Shown: positions 53,790 to 63,409, numbered from the stretch's first letter. The stretch: 64,000 nt of DNA from Leptodactylus fallax (GCA_947044405.1 CAMRHE010000360.1:793001-857000); one strand, 5' to 3'. Notes: generated from the sequence alone by a model not told the origin. Made by a program: numbers and translations.

Positions 53790-56700
53790 CTGCGGAAGAA
53801 AAAAACTATACATAAATATGACCCATATGTTTACAGAAAATTTTGCATAGCACTATAAAATGTATTCTGGGCTGGTCTCCATTTTGAGAACACAACCAAA
53901 GTGTTAACAATTTTCATATACTGTAATTTTTTCTTATTTGCTCCTTATGTTTAGGCATGGGCGAAGATCTTAGGATTTGTTTTGTTTCGGGTGTCTTGTG
54001 TCGGACAAGTTAAGTATGGACCATACCTTAAAATGGCTTAAAACATAGTGTATGACACTGTCAGGGCTCCTAGGAACCTATCTATAAAACATAGTGTATG
54101 GCACTGTCAGGGCTCCTAGGAACCTATCTATCCAATTTTTAGCCCTCTAAGGCAAACACAGCCAAAATTATGTCAAAGTGAATGTAATGCAAAAAAACCC
54201 AAAATGGCTGCCCTTGATAAAATGGCTGCCCCTGACAAGACAATAAGCCAGTTCATGTAACCTTAATTTCAACCCTGTATGAAGTAATGTCTACACACTC
54301 TATCAAGTTTGACATGTTCTGGGATGCCTACATGTCCTAGGAAGACATTAATTTAAACTCTGTATGAGGTAATGTCTATATAGTTGTAATCAAGAACGCA
54401 ATCTATCAAGTTTGACATGTTCTGGGATGCGTGTGTGTCCTAGGAAGACATTCCAGTGAAAGTTGGCCCCTTTCATGGGAATGTGAGCCTGGAAACGAGT
54501 AAAGCCTTACAGATGTGTATACACTTCTGTAACTGCCCACTCTTATGACACACACACAGGGTATATAAGATAGGTTAATATCCCCCAGCCGTTGTTGCAA
54601 TCCTGATAGTAGTAATTGGGGACGCCTGATGCTGCGTGGTGATACCTGTCACAATGGCTTGGTGATATATCCTGCAGATACCCTAATCGGAATTCATCAA
54701 TGAAGCTTAGTAGTATAATATTGTACCGTGTTAGCCATTGAAAGTAGTGGAAGAGTGAAGAAATCAGGCGATACCTTTTAGAGGCTAACTGAGTATATTT
54801 ATAAGTAAGCTTTCAGGAGTACTAGCTCCCTTCATCAGTCATAAAAGGTGCATGACCTGCAGGCACATCCACACCGCTGACAGTGTACCTATCCCACAGT
54901 CACAACAGGTGCACAGAATTAGGGGGACATTTTCCTGCAGGTCTTCCAATGTGGTGTACCTCATAATGTGTACGCAATGTCCCACCACAGGCCTCTATGT
55001 GGGGGAAACAGGGCAGAGACTTAGTCAACGAATGAACTCACACAGATCCAGTATTAATAACAGCAGAACCGATCTCCCAGTGGCCGCACATTTCTCCGGA
55101 GAAAACCACTCTATTGAAGATTTGCGGGTTGTGGTTTTAATGGGACATTTTAAGACGCAGGAGGCGAGGAAACAATGGGATTACAAATTTATGCAAAAAT
55201 TTCAAACTCTGCAATTTGGACTTAATATTCATGCCAGCTTCATGACACACTATGTATGAACCATGAACTGTACTCAATATTCATGCCAGCTTCATGTCAC
55301 ACTGTATGAACTGTGAGGGTCACAAATCACCTCCTGATAGCAAAAAGATAACAGATCCCTCTGTCACGCACCACAACTTTCCAGATTGTTTTTTTTGACC
55401 TGTTGTAAATAACTTCTCTACTTAGATTGCATTTTGTTTTGGTTTTTTTAAGGACTCTAAAATCCTTTGAAAACCATGTGTATAAAAATCTGTGAATTTT
55501 CAGTTCTTGTATCATACCATGCCTGATGAAGGGAGCTAGTACTCCTGAAAGCTTACTTATAAATATACTCAGTTAGCCTCTAAAAGGTATCGCCTGATTT
55601 CTTCACTCTTCCATCAATGAAGCTTGGCAGTGTTGTAAGTATTGATTTGATTACTTTGTTATAAGCATTGATTTGATATACCTTTTGATATACTTTTCCT
55701 TGTTGTAAGACCTTTTTGATATCTTTTTATACTTTTCTTAATAAAATGTTAAGCTATTGTTGATAGTCTAGTGTTTTATTCTATAACTTTGTTCTATAAC
55801 ACGGAATCCAAAGAATCTTTTTCCCTTGGCATAACATTTTTGGCGTAGTCGGCAGGATTCCATTTATAGAATAAAATGTTTAAGTGTAAAACACAAGCTA
55901 GTTCTAATGTATCTCCTGATGTTATTCCGGGTTGGGAGCAGGCTCCTTACTCGATTCTAGCTCAGGAATGGGTTAAATTTACGGGGCTGGGGGAGAATTG
56001 GAAAGATCAATTGGGAAGTAGCAGCTCGGCAAATGTAGTGCAATGTTTAGAAAGAGTGGTGGTGGACAAAGGGAACGAGTATGTTGATATGTGTAGGTGG
56101 GGCGGGATTTTGCTATCAGCTTACAGACAGCAAAATGAGGAACAGATGTTGTTACGGAACCATGTCAGTAATTTAGAACAGCAATTGTTAACCCTTCAGT
56201 CTCAAGAAACTATGAATAAATGTCAAAAGCAGATTTTAGCTGATAAAGTGGTTCAGTATAAGAATTATAAGAATGTGACTGAACGAGCAGCGGTTAAGGT
56301 TGCTCAATATAAATATCAGAAGAGGAGAGGGAAAATTAATAAGAAACGGGTCGCCCTGGCAGTCTCATGTGCAGGAGTTAATTGGGACCCGTCACAGATT
56401 GATGCCTCGGTGTTCTCCTCCACCGATGAAGACCACCCAGGTGATTCTGAGGGGGATGATGATTGGGAAGATCTCCCTGACCCAATCATAGTTCCTCCCC
56501 GAGTAAATGCTAAACCTATTATCAGACGGGAGCAGACAGCTCGCCTAAATCATGCCCCAACCACCAAATTGATATTCAATGATTTTTCCACTCACGAAAT
56601 TGGGGATATCTTAACCAGATATTCTCAAAAACCTGGAGAAAAATTGATAGCCTGGTTTGTTCGCATTGTTAATGAGGGGATATCTACCATTCGAGTAGAT

Positions 56701-59700
56701 AATGTGGATGTGATGAAATTCATATCCATAACTCATGAACCATCCATACAATCTTTTATGAGAGTATTTGCTGGACAGAATCAAGATGCCACTTTGTTAC
56801 AGGTTTTGAGTCGGGGAGTCTTGGATAAGTATCTTACTGCAGCTGATTGGCCTGAAAATAGCAACATGTGGCATTCCTTTAAGGAATGTGCACAAAGGGT
56901 GATGGAAGAAGCTATGAAACTATCCATCCCCACGCAGACTGCAGATGAATACCTCAGTGAGGTATTTACGACCAGTCTGCGAAATAAGATACTTAGTAGT
57001 ATAATGTTGTACCGTGTTAGCCATTGAAAGTAGTGGAAGAGTGAAGAAATCAGGCGATACCTTTTAGAGGCTAACTGAGTATATTTATAAGTAAGCTTTC
57101 AGGAGTACTCGCTCCCTTCATCAGACATGGTGTGATACAAGAACTGAAAATTAACAGATTTTTATACACATGGTTTTCAAAGCATTTTAGAGTCCTTAAA
57201 AAAATTGCAATCTAAGTAGAGAAATTATTTACAACAGGTCAAAAAAACAGTCTGGAAACTTGTGGTGCGTGACGGAGGGATCAGTAATTCTTGCTGTTAT
57301 CTGTTTGCTATCAGGAGGTGATTTGTGTCCTTCACAGGTCATACATAGTGTGATTTGAAGCTGGCATGAATATTGAGTTCAGTTCATGGTTCAAACATAG
57401 TGTGACATGAAGCTGGCATGAATATTAAGTCCAAATTGCAGAGTTTGAAATTTTTGCATAAATTTGTACTCCATTTCTTTCCTTTTCTCCTGTGTCTTAA
57501 AATGTCCCATTAAAACCACAACCCGCAAATCTTCAATAGAGTGGTTTTCTCCGGAGAAATGTGCGGCCACTGGGAGATCGGTTCTGCTGTTATTAATGGT
57601 GGATCTGTGTGAGTTCATTCGTTGACTGAGTCTCTGCCCTGTTTCCCCCACATAGAGGCCTGTGGTGGGACATTGCACACACATTATGAGGTACACCACA
57701 TTGGAAGACCTGCAGGAAAATGTCCCCCTAATTCTGTGCACCTGTTGTGACTGTGGGATAGGTACACTGTCAGCGGTGTGGATGTGCTTGCAGGTCATGC
57801 ACCTTTTATGTAGGCAAGGTGAGGTGCCATTTTCAGTTGGGGCCTTCAGGGCACTCCGAACGATAATGCGCCTCAGGTTTGGTGGTTGTCGAAAGGAGAG
57901 GAGAGGGGGGACTGGAAATATGTCCTTGAGTCTGTTGTCCCTATGTAGCACAGGTTGGAGCTCCTTGGCAATCCTTCGTAGGATCTCCAGCTGTGGGTTG
58001 TAGGTGACAACTAGGGGCACTCGGGCATCTTTCTGGGTCTCTCTATATGTGAGCAGACTGTCTCTGTTAATGGCTGCTGCTTTGTTTAATTGGTTGTCTG
58101 TCACTTTTGGTTTGTATCCCAATCTGAGAAATTTCATTCTCAGATCCAGGAGGTGCTTGTCCAGGTCTGTTTTGTCGGAGCAAATACGATTGTATCGTAT
58201 AGCCTGGCTGTAGATTATAGATTGTCTTGTGTGCTTGGGGTGGAAGCTGTCGTTTCTTAGGTAGGCCGTTCTGTCTGTGGGTTTGTGGTATATTGATGTG
58301 AGTAGCCGGTGATCTTTAATGTATATTGTGGTATCCAGAAAGTGAATTTCACTCCCTGAATAGCTAAGTTTAAGGTTGATGGTCGGGTGAAAGTCATTGA
58401 AGTCATTATGGAATTGAAGTAGGGCCTCCTCACCTGCAGTCCAGATGACAAGGATATCATCGATATAACGAAGGTAAATCATAGGTTTGGTGGCGCATGT
58501 TGATAAATATGTTCCTTCCATTTCTGCCATAAAGAGATTTGCATATTGGGGTGCACATCTGGTCCCCATTGAAGTTCCCATTCGTTGTAGATATAGATCC
58601 TCTCCAAAGGTAAAATGGTTGTGGCTAAGGATGAATTGTATGAGCTGCGTTACAGGTTCTGTTGGGAGGTTTTGTTTTGCCAGGTGTACCCGACATGCTG
58701 CAACTCTATCCTTGTGGGGAATGTTGGTATACAGGGATTCCACATCCGTGGTGGCCAAAATGGTACCCTCAGGTAGAGGGCCCAGGGCATTCAGTTTGTT
58801 AAGAAGGTCAGTGGTGTCCTGTATATAGGATACTTAAGCATGCTCCCCCGGCATAGAAGACAGTGATGATGACTTTGTTGATTAACCAAGTAGGGCATGC
58901 CTGTGATGAGGTGGTTCAGGCTATTAGAGAGTTAGGAAATTTTGAAGAAAGGGGTAAAGTGCAAATTAATCCTGTTTTGATAGGGAAATTAAAAATGAAA
59001 CATGTTGAGATTCCCAGAGCCACAAGGGAAAAACATGATTTCTCCTGGGATCAGGAGCAGAGTGAAGCTTTTGAATTAGCAAAACAAGCCATTCAGCAGG
59101 CGATTGAATTATGGCCTGTGAGGGATGGGTTGTTTCAGCTAAATGTGTCATGTGAGCAGAATTATGCAGTCTGGAGTCTGTGGCAGAAGCAGGATGGGAA
59201 AATGGTCCCGTTAGGCTTCTGGTCCAGAAAAATGCCAGACGCTGCCATTAATTACACTCCTTTTGAAAAGCAGCTTCTAGCTTGCTACTGGGCTCTGATA
59301 GATACTGAGACTGTTTTTCATGTGGATGCTTATACTAATATCAATTCTCTTGACAGACTTTACAACAGCATAGCTGATGAACAATCAAAGATTGCCACGG
59401 CCCAGCTCAGTGAGAAAGAGCTTGAGTACTCCCAGAAACTGGGGTTGGCCAAATGGGCTCACCAAAAATGCGGACACCTGGGGGAAAAAGCCACCTTCCA
59501 GTGGGGACAGACCAGAGGTGTTCCCCTCAGGTTAGAGGTTATAAAAACAATAATACAACAGTGTCCCGTGTGTCAACATTCACAACACAGGGTAGTGCCC
59601 AGGGTGGTAAAGGGACATATCTTGCGAGGCACATTGCCTGGCCAGATTTGGCAGATAGATTTCATTGGACCATTAACTGAGTCACAAGGATGTAAATCTG

Positions 59701-62700
59701 CCTGCACAGCAGTGGATACATACTCAGGTGTACTGATGGTACACCCCTGTAAGTTTGCCAATGCTAATTCCACCACCGCCTGCTAGAAAATATAGTGCTG
59801 TATTATGGCATACCTTTGCAAATGCAATCAGATAATGGTAGCCATTTTAAAGACAACAGAGTACAGCAATTTGGCCAAGAACACAACATAGAGTGGATAT
59901 TTCATATCCCCTGTTACCCCCAAGCTGCAGGCTTAATTGAGCGGATGAATGGGATGTTAAAACAACAATTGCAAAAGCTAACTGATGGAGCATGGGGAAA
60001 TTGGAGGAAAGTGTTAAATGAAGCAGTTACCATATTGAATAATAGACCAATAGCTGAGCAAGACACTCTGCTGATGCGAATGATTACCCCAAACCTGCAG
60101 GTAATGCCCCTAAAAGCAGATCTGACTCAACAGACAGTGACATATTGGAGAATTACTGATACCTCCTAATCTCCTTTGCAGGCTACCCCACAATCAGTAG
60201 GGTTAGATCTGTGTTGTACCCAGGCTGAGACTATTATGCCCGGAGAAATTAAAACCTTAGGTACTGGATTGGGAATAATCTTCCCTCCAGCACATTTTGG
60301 GTTAATCCTGGGGCAACCCAGTTTGAGTTTACTTGGTGTACAGGTAACTAATTAGGTAATTAATCCTGATTACCAAAGTGAAATTAAAGTGATTTTACAG
60401 AATGCCGGAGCAGAAGCATTGGGAATACAGGAGGGAGAAAAACTAGCACAATTGTTAGTCCTGTCATATCCACTAATCACATTAGCCAAAGGAGAGGCTC
60501 CTACACAGCTGACTGTACAAGGCCCTGGTGGATTTTGACACTCAGATGGGGCCAAGGTGTGGGTAAAACAGCCACAAGGTCCTCCCACACCAGCTGAAGT
60601 GATTGCAAAGGGTGCTGACAATGTACTAGTTACTATGACTCCTGGTACAACTCAATATCAGTACACTCCAGCCAATAATGTGTATTTACGTGAGTAATTT
60701 GTGTTCCCTCTCAGGTTTGGATTTTGTTAGCCCTCAGTGGATGCCTTCTGGTAGTGTTCTTATGGACTTGGCACGAGCATTATCAAGATCACCGCGGGTC
60801 AGAGGACAATCCAAATCGGGGAGTGAGGGAGTTGGAGAGAGAACTGTGGAGAACAAAAGAAAATATGTGGCTGTACCTAGCTCGAGTACTGAATATGACA
60901 GACTTTTGCCTGAAAAATGCATATTCCAGCAATGTCCTGGAAACTTGTTTGGTCGCTGTACCAACTTCTGTTGCAGTATGGACTAAAATTTCAGCACACA
61001 CCTGCACAGCAGCCTGTACGAACATCAGAACGTGTATATATAAGTATGGCTGTATCACTGGTAGGAATACCAAGCTTAGCAGTATATAATCATGAAACTA
61101 TATCATGCATGGCTTGCTTTATGGTAAGGAATATAAATATTACTAGTGCCATTATAAAGGATGTTTTGTTAGATTTACAATCATATAAGAAAGCAATATT
61201 ACAGAAGAGAGCTGCTATAGATTACTTATTACTTAAGCATGGTTATGGATGTAACAGCTTTGCAGGAATGTGTTGCTTCAATTTGTCTGATCATTCAGAA
61301 GATGTTCATGACAAGTTGCAGCAACTGAAGGAAATGATTACTCACATTAAACAAAATGTAAATCAAGGGTGGTGGAATTGGCTATTAGCCTTCCTACCCG
61401 ATTTCGGATATCTTCGACAAATTGTCGGAATTATCCTTTGTGTAATAGCTCTTTTAATTATGAGCTGTTGCTGTCTGCAATGCATTCCATCCTTATACAC
61501 TAATGTTAAAACCCACTAGGCACCAAACAATAAAAGTAGCTTATGGTGCATATAAGGTTACTTGACCTGTCTAGGGTGGAATGTAATGCAAAAAAAAACA
61601 AAATGGCTGCCCTTGATAAAATGGCTGCCCCTGACAAGACAATAAGCCAGTTCATGTAACCTTAATTTCAACCCTGTATGAAGTAATGTCTACACACTCT
61701 ATCAAGTTTGACATGTTCTGGGATGCCTACATGTCCTAGGAAGACATTAATTTAAACTCTGTATGAGGTAATGTCTATATAGTTGTAATCAAGAACGCAA
61801 TCTATCAAGTTTGACATGTTCTGGGATGCGTGTGTGTCCTAGGAAGACATTCCAGTGAAAGTTGGCCCCTTTCATGGGAATGTGAGCCTGGAAACGAGTA
61901 AAGCCTTACAGAGGTGTATACACTTCTGTAACTGCCCACTCTTATGACACACACACAGGGTATATAAGATAGGTTAATATCCCCCAGCCGTTGTTGCAAT
62001 CCTGATAGTAGTAATTGGGGACGCCTGATGCTGCGTGGTGATACCTGTCACAATGGCTTGGTGATATATCCTACAGATACCCTAATCGGAATTCATCAAT
62101 GAAGCTTGGCAGTGTTGTAAGTATTGATTTGATTACTTTGTTATAAGTATTGATTTGATATATCTTTTGCTATACTTTTCCTTGTTGTAAGACCTTTTTG
62201 ATATCTTTTTATACTTTTCTTAATAAAATGTTAAGCTATTGTTGATAGTCTAGTGTTTTATTCTATAACTTTGTTCTATAACACAGAATCCAAAGAATCT
62301 TTTTCCCTTGGCATAACAGTGAAAAATAACATTATTATACTCTGGGGTCCCTTCATTGGTTTGGGGTCTCAGTGGTGACATAGCACTCTGCCATGTGACC
62401 ACTGGTGGTCCAATCACAAGCCTCAGCGATGACCCCGGGCACATGACGTCACCGAGGAGGAAGAGAGAGAGCAACAGACACAACAAAGAAGCTCAATAAA
62501 GGTAACAGAAGATGAGAATGAATGTTTTTTTTTTGTTTTGTTTTTTATACACCTCCCCTGGGCCTCCACATATTACACTCTGAGATCTGAAGAGATCCCA
62601 GAGTATAGTGCAGTGGCCATTTTAGTTAGCCCGAGACAAATCTACATTTGTTAATTTTCATAAAAAAAACAAAAAAAAAACAACAATTTGGAATATTAGG

Positions 62701-63409
62701 GTCAAACCTGGCTCGGTACAAGTTGGTTCACCCATCTCTACTTATATTCTTGATATCTGCAATATACAAAATTGAGATATAAACTAATAACAGTACCTTG
62801 TAGGGCTGTCAGCACAGTTTACAATTATGTATTTTTTATTCGGGACCACTGCTCCACTGTTGAAAAAAAAAAAAAAAAAATCGGCCATTTATCCCTATGC
62901 AAATGAGCAAAGGGCTTTGGGGTGTGGCTTTCCATCAATGGGCTTCACTATCTGCTGCTGCTAACAATTTTTACAAGATTGAAGCAGCGATCTTGAATAA
63001 GAAATACATCATTGTAAACTGTGCTGACAGCCCTTCAATGTAGTGGGATTAGTTTATAGCTTAATTTTGTGCTGACGGACTCCTTTTAAGGACATTTCAG
63101 TTTCTTACATCATTTCTCATCTTGGATTATAATCTGTTTTGTAAAAAAAAAAACAAAAGAAACAAACACTTTTCACAGATAAAAACTAATATGACATTGT
63201 AGTATTGGCCTAAGATAAACAAGATCACTGAATATGTACGCCTGGTATAGAATAAGATGGACACAGAGAGGGTTCTTGTTTTGCAGTCACTATTACTCAC
63301 CTGGACTGATCTCTACAGGAATTCCCTGTTCCTTACACTGACGATCACTTCTCTCGCACGTCTCTTCTTCTGTTTTAACTTCAACTTTCACATCAGTCAG
63401 GTCCTCGCC
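52720..63409 (-). CDS. KZNF gene C (partial): two exons visible, 9.5-kb intron
   Basis: Only the finger exon and the preceding acidic exon are inside the window. The earlier exons must lie beyond 64,000. The intron (63,300-53,790) carries the antisense provirus, so the intron grew by ~8.1 kb through that insertion. Splice signals of both exons are normal (GT donor at 63,300; AG acceptor at 53,790-53,791). If the upstream exons exist, the gene would be as complete as A and B. Confidence 0.75.
53790..54177. repeat. Repeat flank before the provirus
   Basis: Short inverted relative of the 46-bp array (AACCTATCTATAAAACATAG, twice at 54,075-54,135) and reverse-similar sequence to 34,836-34,930. 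No gene. Confidence 0.6.
54709..55612 (+). mobile_element. Penelope-like element PLE-A in the 5' LTR
   Basis: Inserted with a 13-bp duplication ATCAATGAAGCTT (54,696-54,708 and 55,613-55,625). The right LTR keeps the uninterrupted site near 62,093-62,107. The left ~135 bases (AGTAGTATAATATTGTACCG and on) are an inverted copy of the element's right end (to 55,612). Between them is only the C-terminal, endonuclease part of the ORF. Confidence 0.95.
54852..55259 (+). pseudogene. PLE endonuclease (GIY-YIG) fragment
   Basis: 135 codons starting inside the protein with MTCRHIHTADSVPIPQSQQV. The GIY-YIG-type segment is VVYLIMCTQCPTTGLYVGET, then GQRLSQRMNSHRSSINNSRT. It ends HASFMTHYV. This is the C-terminal endonuclease of PLEs; the reverse transcriptase is missing. 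It is open but has no start of its own. Confidence 0.92.
55841..55860 (+). promoter_or_regulatory. Primer binding site, tRNA-Ser type
   Basis: TGGCGTAGTCGGCAGGATTC lies four bases after the left LTR. It is complementary to the 3' end of a vertebrate tRNA-Ser (AGA/TGA type) including CCA, 20 bases by recall of the tRNA sequence. Confidence 0.8.
55876..56995 (+). pseudogene. Proviral gag, cut by PLE-B
   Basis: The frame starts at an ATG 16 bases after the primer site and is open for ~373 codons until the PLE insertion. Visible parts are a Trp-rich N-terminus, a heptad-like stretch (NHVSNLEQQLLTLQSQETM, about residues 95-113), a Lys/Arg-rich basic region (KYQKRRGKINKKRV), an acidic stretch, and a probable capsid region with QNQDATLLQVLSRGVLDKYL. 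After the PLE the reading continues for a few codons to a TAG at 58,854. No nucleocapsid knuckle is seen. The protein shows no homology I can name, consistent with poorly conserved class III gags. Confidence 0.8.
56996..58828 (-). mobile_element. Penelope-like element PLE-B in gag
   Basis: Inserted with an 8-bp duplication GATACTTA (56,988-56,995; 58,829-58,836). The element's 3' end faces left: AGTAGTATAATG marks it at 56,995-57,006. The right side is 5'-truncated inside the reverse transcriptase. It encodes the long ORF 57,391-58,758 on the minus strand. Opposite orientation to PLE-A. Confidence 0.95.
57391..58758 (-). CDS. PLE reverse transcriptase plus GIY-YIG endonuclease, 5'-truncated ORF
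   Basis: 455 codons open with no stop. The reverse transcriptase part has TTDVESLYTNIPH (first catalytic Asp), GTSMGTRCAPQYANLFMAE and YLRYIDDILVIW with the catalytic Asp pair, then FLDTTIYIKDHRLLTSIYHK. After a linker comes the endonuclease with VYLIMCVQCPTTGLYVGETG and GENHSIEDL. The order RT then GIY-YIG defines Penelope-like elements. The N-terminus is absent by truncation, so it cannot be a full protein. The copy looks young because the ORF is intact. Confidence 0.93.
   Translation of the reverse strand: MATTDVESLYTNIPHKDRVAACRVHLAKQNLPTEPVTQLIQFILSHNHFTFGEDLYLQRMGTSMGTRCAPQYANLFMAEMEGTYLSTCATKPMIYLRYIDDILVIWTAGEEALLQFHNDFNDFHPTINLKLSYSGSEIHFLDTTIYIKDHRLLTSIYHKPTDRTAYLRNDSFHPKHTRQSIIYSQAIRYNRICSDKTDLDKHLLDLRMKFLRLGYKPKVTDNQLNKAAAINRDSLLTYRETQKDARVPLVVTYNPQLEILRRIAKELQPVLHRDNRLKDIFPVPPLLSFRQPPNLRRIIVRSALKAPTENGTSPCLHKRCMTCKHIHTADSVPIPQSQQVHRIRGTFSCRSSNVVYLIMCVQCPTTGLYVGETGQRLSQRMNSHRSTINNSRTDLPVAAHFSGENHSIEDLRVVVLMGHFKTQEKRKEMEYKFMQKFQTLQFGLNIHASFMSHYV
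58863..60169 (+). pseudogene. Proviral pol: RT end and integrase
   Basis: Gag-like sequence runs directly into the end of a reverse transcriptase (WDQEQSEAFELAKQAIQQAI, LGFWSRKMPDAAINYTPFEK), so protease and most of RT are deleted. RNase H is mostly missing. The integrase begins with HQKCGHLGEK and CPVCQHSQH (HHCC zinc motif). The catalytic core has WQIDFIGPL, QSDNGSHF and GLIERMNG, with 35 residues between the second Asp and the Glu. A TAG and a frame change near 59,785 break it. Confidence 0.9.
60170..60660 (+). pseudogene. Proviral dUTPase domain and pol tail
   Basis: In the frame of the integrase tail, after a stop, come five dUTPase-like motifs. They are SVGLDLCC (1), IKTLGTGLGIIFPP (2), VINPDYQSEIKV (3), GEKLAQLLVL (4) and QGPGGF (5). 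Motif 3 has Asn where the usual catalytic Asp stands, and a TAG lies just before it, so it is inactive. After a TGA the frame reads WVKQPQGPPTPAEVIAKGAD, which resembles an integrase C-terminal segment. dUTPases hydrolyse dUTP. In retroviruses their position varies; downstream of integrase is typical for class III. Confidence 0.85.
60711..61519 (+). pseudogene. Proviral env, deleted and frameshifted
   Basis: After an acceptor-like ccctctcag, one frame reads a hydrophobic leader (VWILLALSGCLLVVFLWTW) and ~90 codons including NMTDFC. Near 61,000 the reading moves to another frame, which holds the transmembrane subunit: ILQKRAAIDYLLLKHGYGC then NSFAGMCCFNLSDHS. That has the CX6CC pattern and the preceding immunosuppressive-like segment. 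A membrane anchor (IVGIILCVIALLIM, then CCCLQC) precedes the TAG. Most of the surface subunit is missing. Confidence 0.85.
61582..62318 (+). repeat. 3' LTR of the provirus, uninterrupted
   Basis: 737 bp, TGTAATGC to GGCATAACA. TATATAA is at 61,961-61,967 and AATAAA at 62,222-62,227. The PLE-A target ATCAATGAAGCTT is intact near 62,095-62,107, which proves the left LTR insertion came later. The gag and env ORF peptides in U3 are chance readings. Confidence 0.95.
62324..62740. repeat. GC-rich dispersed repeat with palindrome
   Basis: Parts match 42,990-43,190 (ATGTGACCACTGGTGGTCCA, CATGACGTCACCGAGG, CACCTCCCCTGGGCCTCC). The palindrome TGAGATCTGAAGAGATCCCA lies at about 62,581-62,600. No gene. 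Confidence 0.6.
62750..63090. mobile_element. Palindromic MITE, ~340 bp
   Basis: GGGCTGTCAGCACAGTTTAC at 62,803-62,822 is mirrored by GTAAACTGTGCTGACAGCCC at 63,014-63,033, and further out ATATAAACTAATAAC by ATTAGTTTATAG. The right end is GGACTCCTTTTAA. Consistent with a TTAA MITE. Confidence 0.7.
63301..63409 (-). CDS. Gene C acidic linker exon
   Basis: 109 bases encoding GEDLTDVKVEVKTEEETCER then SDRQCKEQGIPVEISP, with a gtgag donor and an aagcag acceptor. It is the clear counterpart of exon 5 in genes A and B. The DVKVEVKTEE stretch contains a SUMO-site-like VKVE motif (psi-K-x-E), as does IKVE in gene A; that is an inference. Confidence 0.85.

Larger units (their letters stand above)
54183..55836 (+). 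repeat. 5' LTR of the provirus (interrupted)
   Basis: 737 bp plus a 917-bp PLE insertion with its duplication. It starts TGTAATGC and ends GGCATAACA. TATATAA is at 54,562-54,568 and AATAAA at 55,740-55,745. U3 contains a partial internal duplication: GACATGTTCTGGGATGC and CTAGGAAGACATT occur at 54,311-54,349 and 54,414-54,452. Confidence 0.95.
54183..62318 (+). mobile_element. Class III-like endogenous retrovirus, deleted, with two PLE insertions
   Basis: Bounded by a 5-bp duplication GTGAA (54,178-54,182; 62,319-62,323) and two LTRs that are 737 bp each once the PLE insert in the left one is removed. The order is LTR, tRNA-Ser-type primer site, gag, a deleted pol (end of reverse transcriptase, integrase, dUTPase), env, LTR. 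The LTRs differ at 8 positions by my count (~1.1%), so the insertion is young, yet pol is deleted and env broken. It is antisense to gene C. Class III assignment follows from the pol look, the dUTPase position and the 5-bp duplication; I did not run a phylogeny. Confidence 0.9.

Noticed and set aside
54406..54600. Identical 64-codon ORFs in both proviral LTRs
   Set aside because: Identical because the LTRs are nearly identical; U3 sequence, no domain, opposite strand to the provirus.
55841..55860. Possible tRNA gene at the tRNA-Ser-like match
   Set aside because: Only 20 bases of acceptor-stem complement next to an LTR. It is a primer binding site, not a tRNA gene.
57662..58828. Plus-strand ORFs of 113 codons opposite the PLE
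   Set aside because: Antisense shadows of the RT/endonuclease frame.
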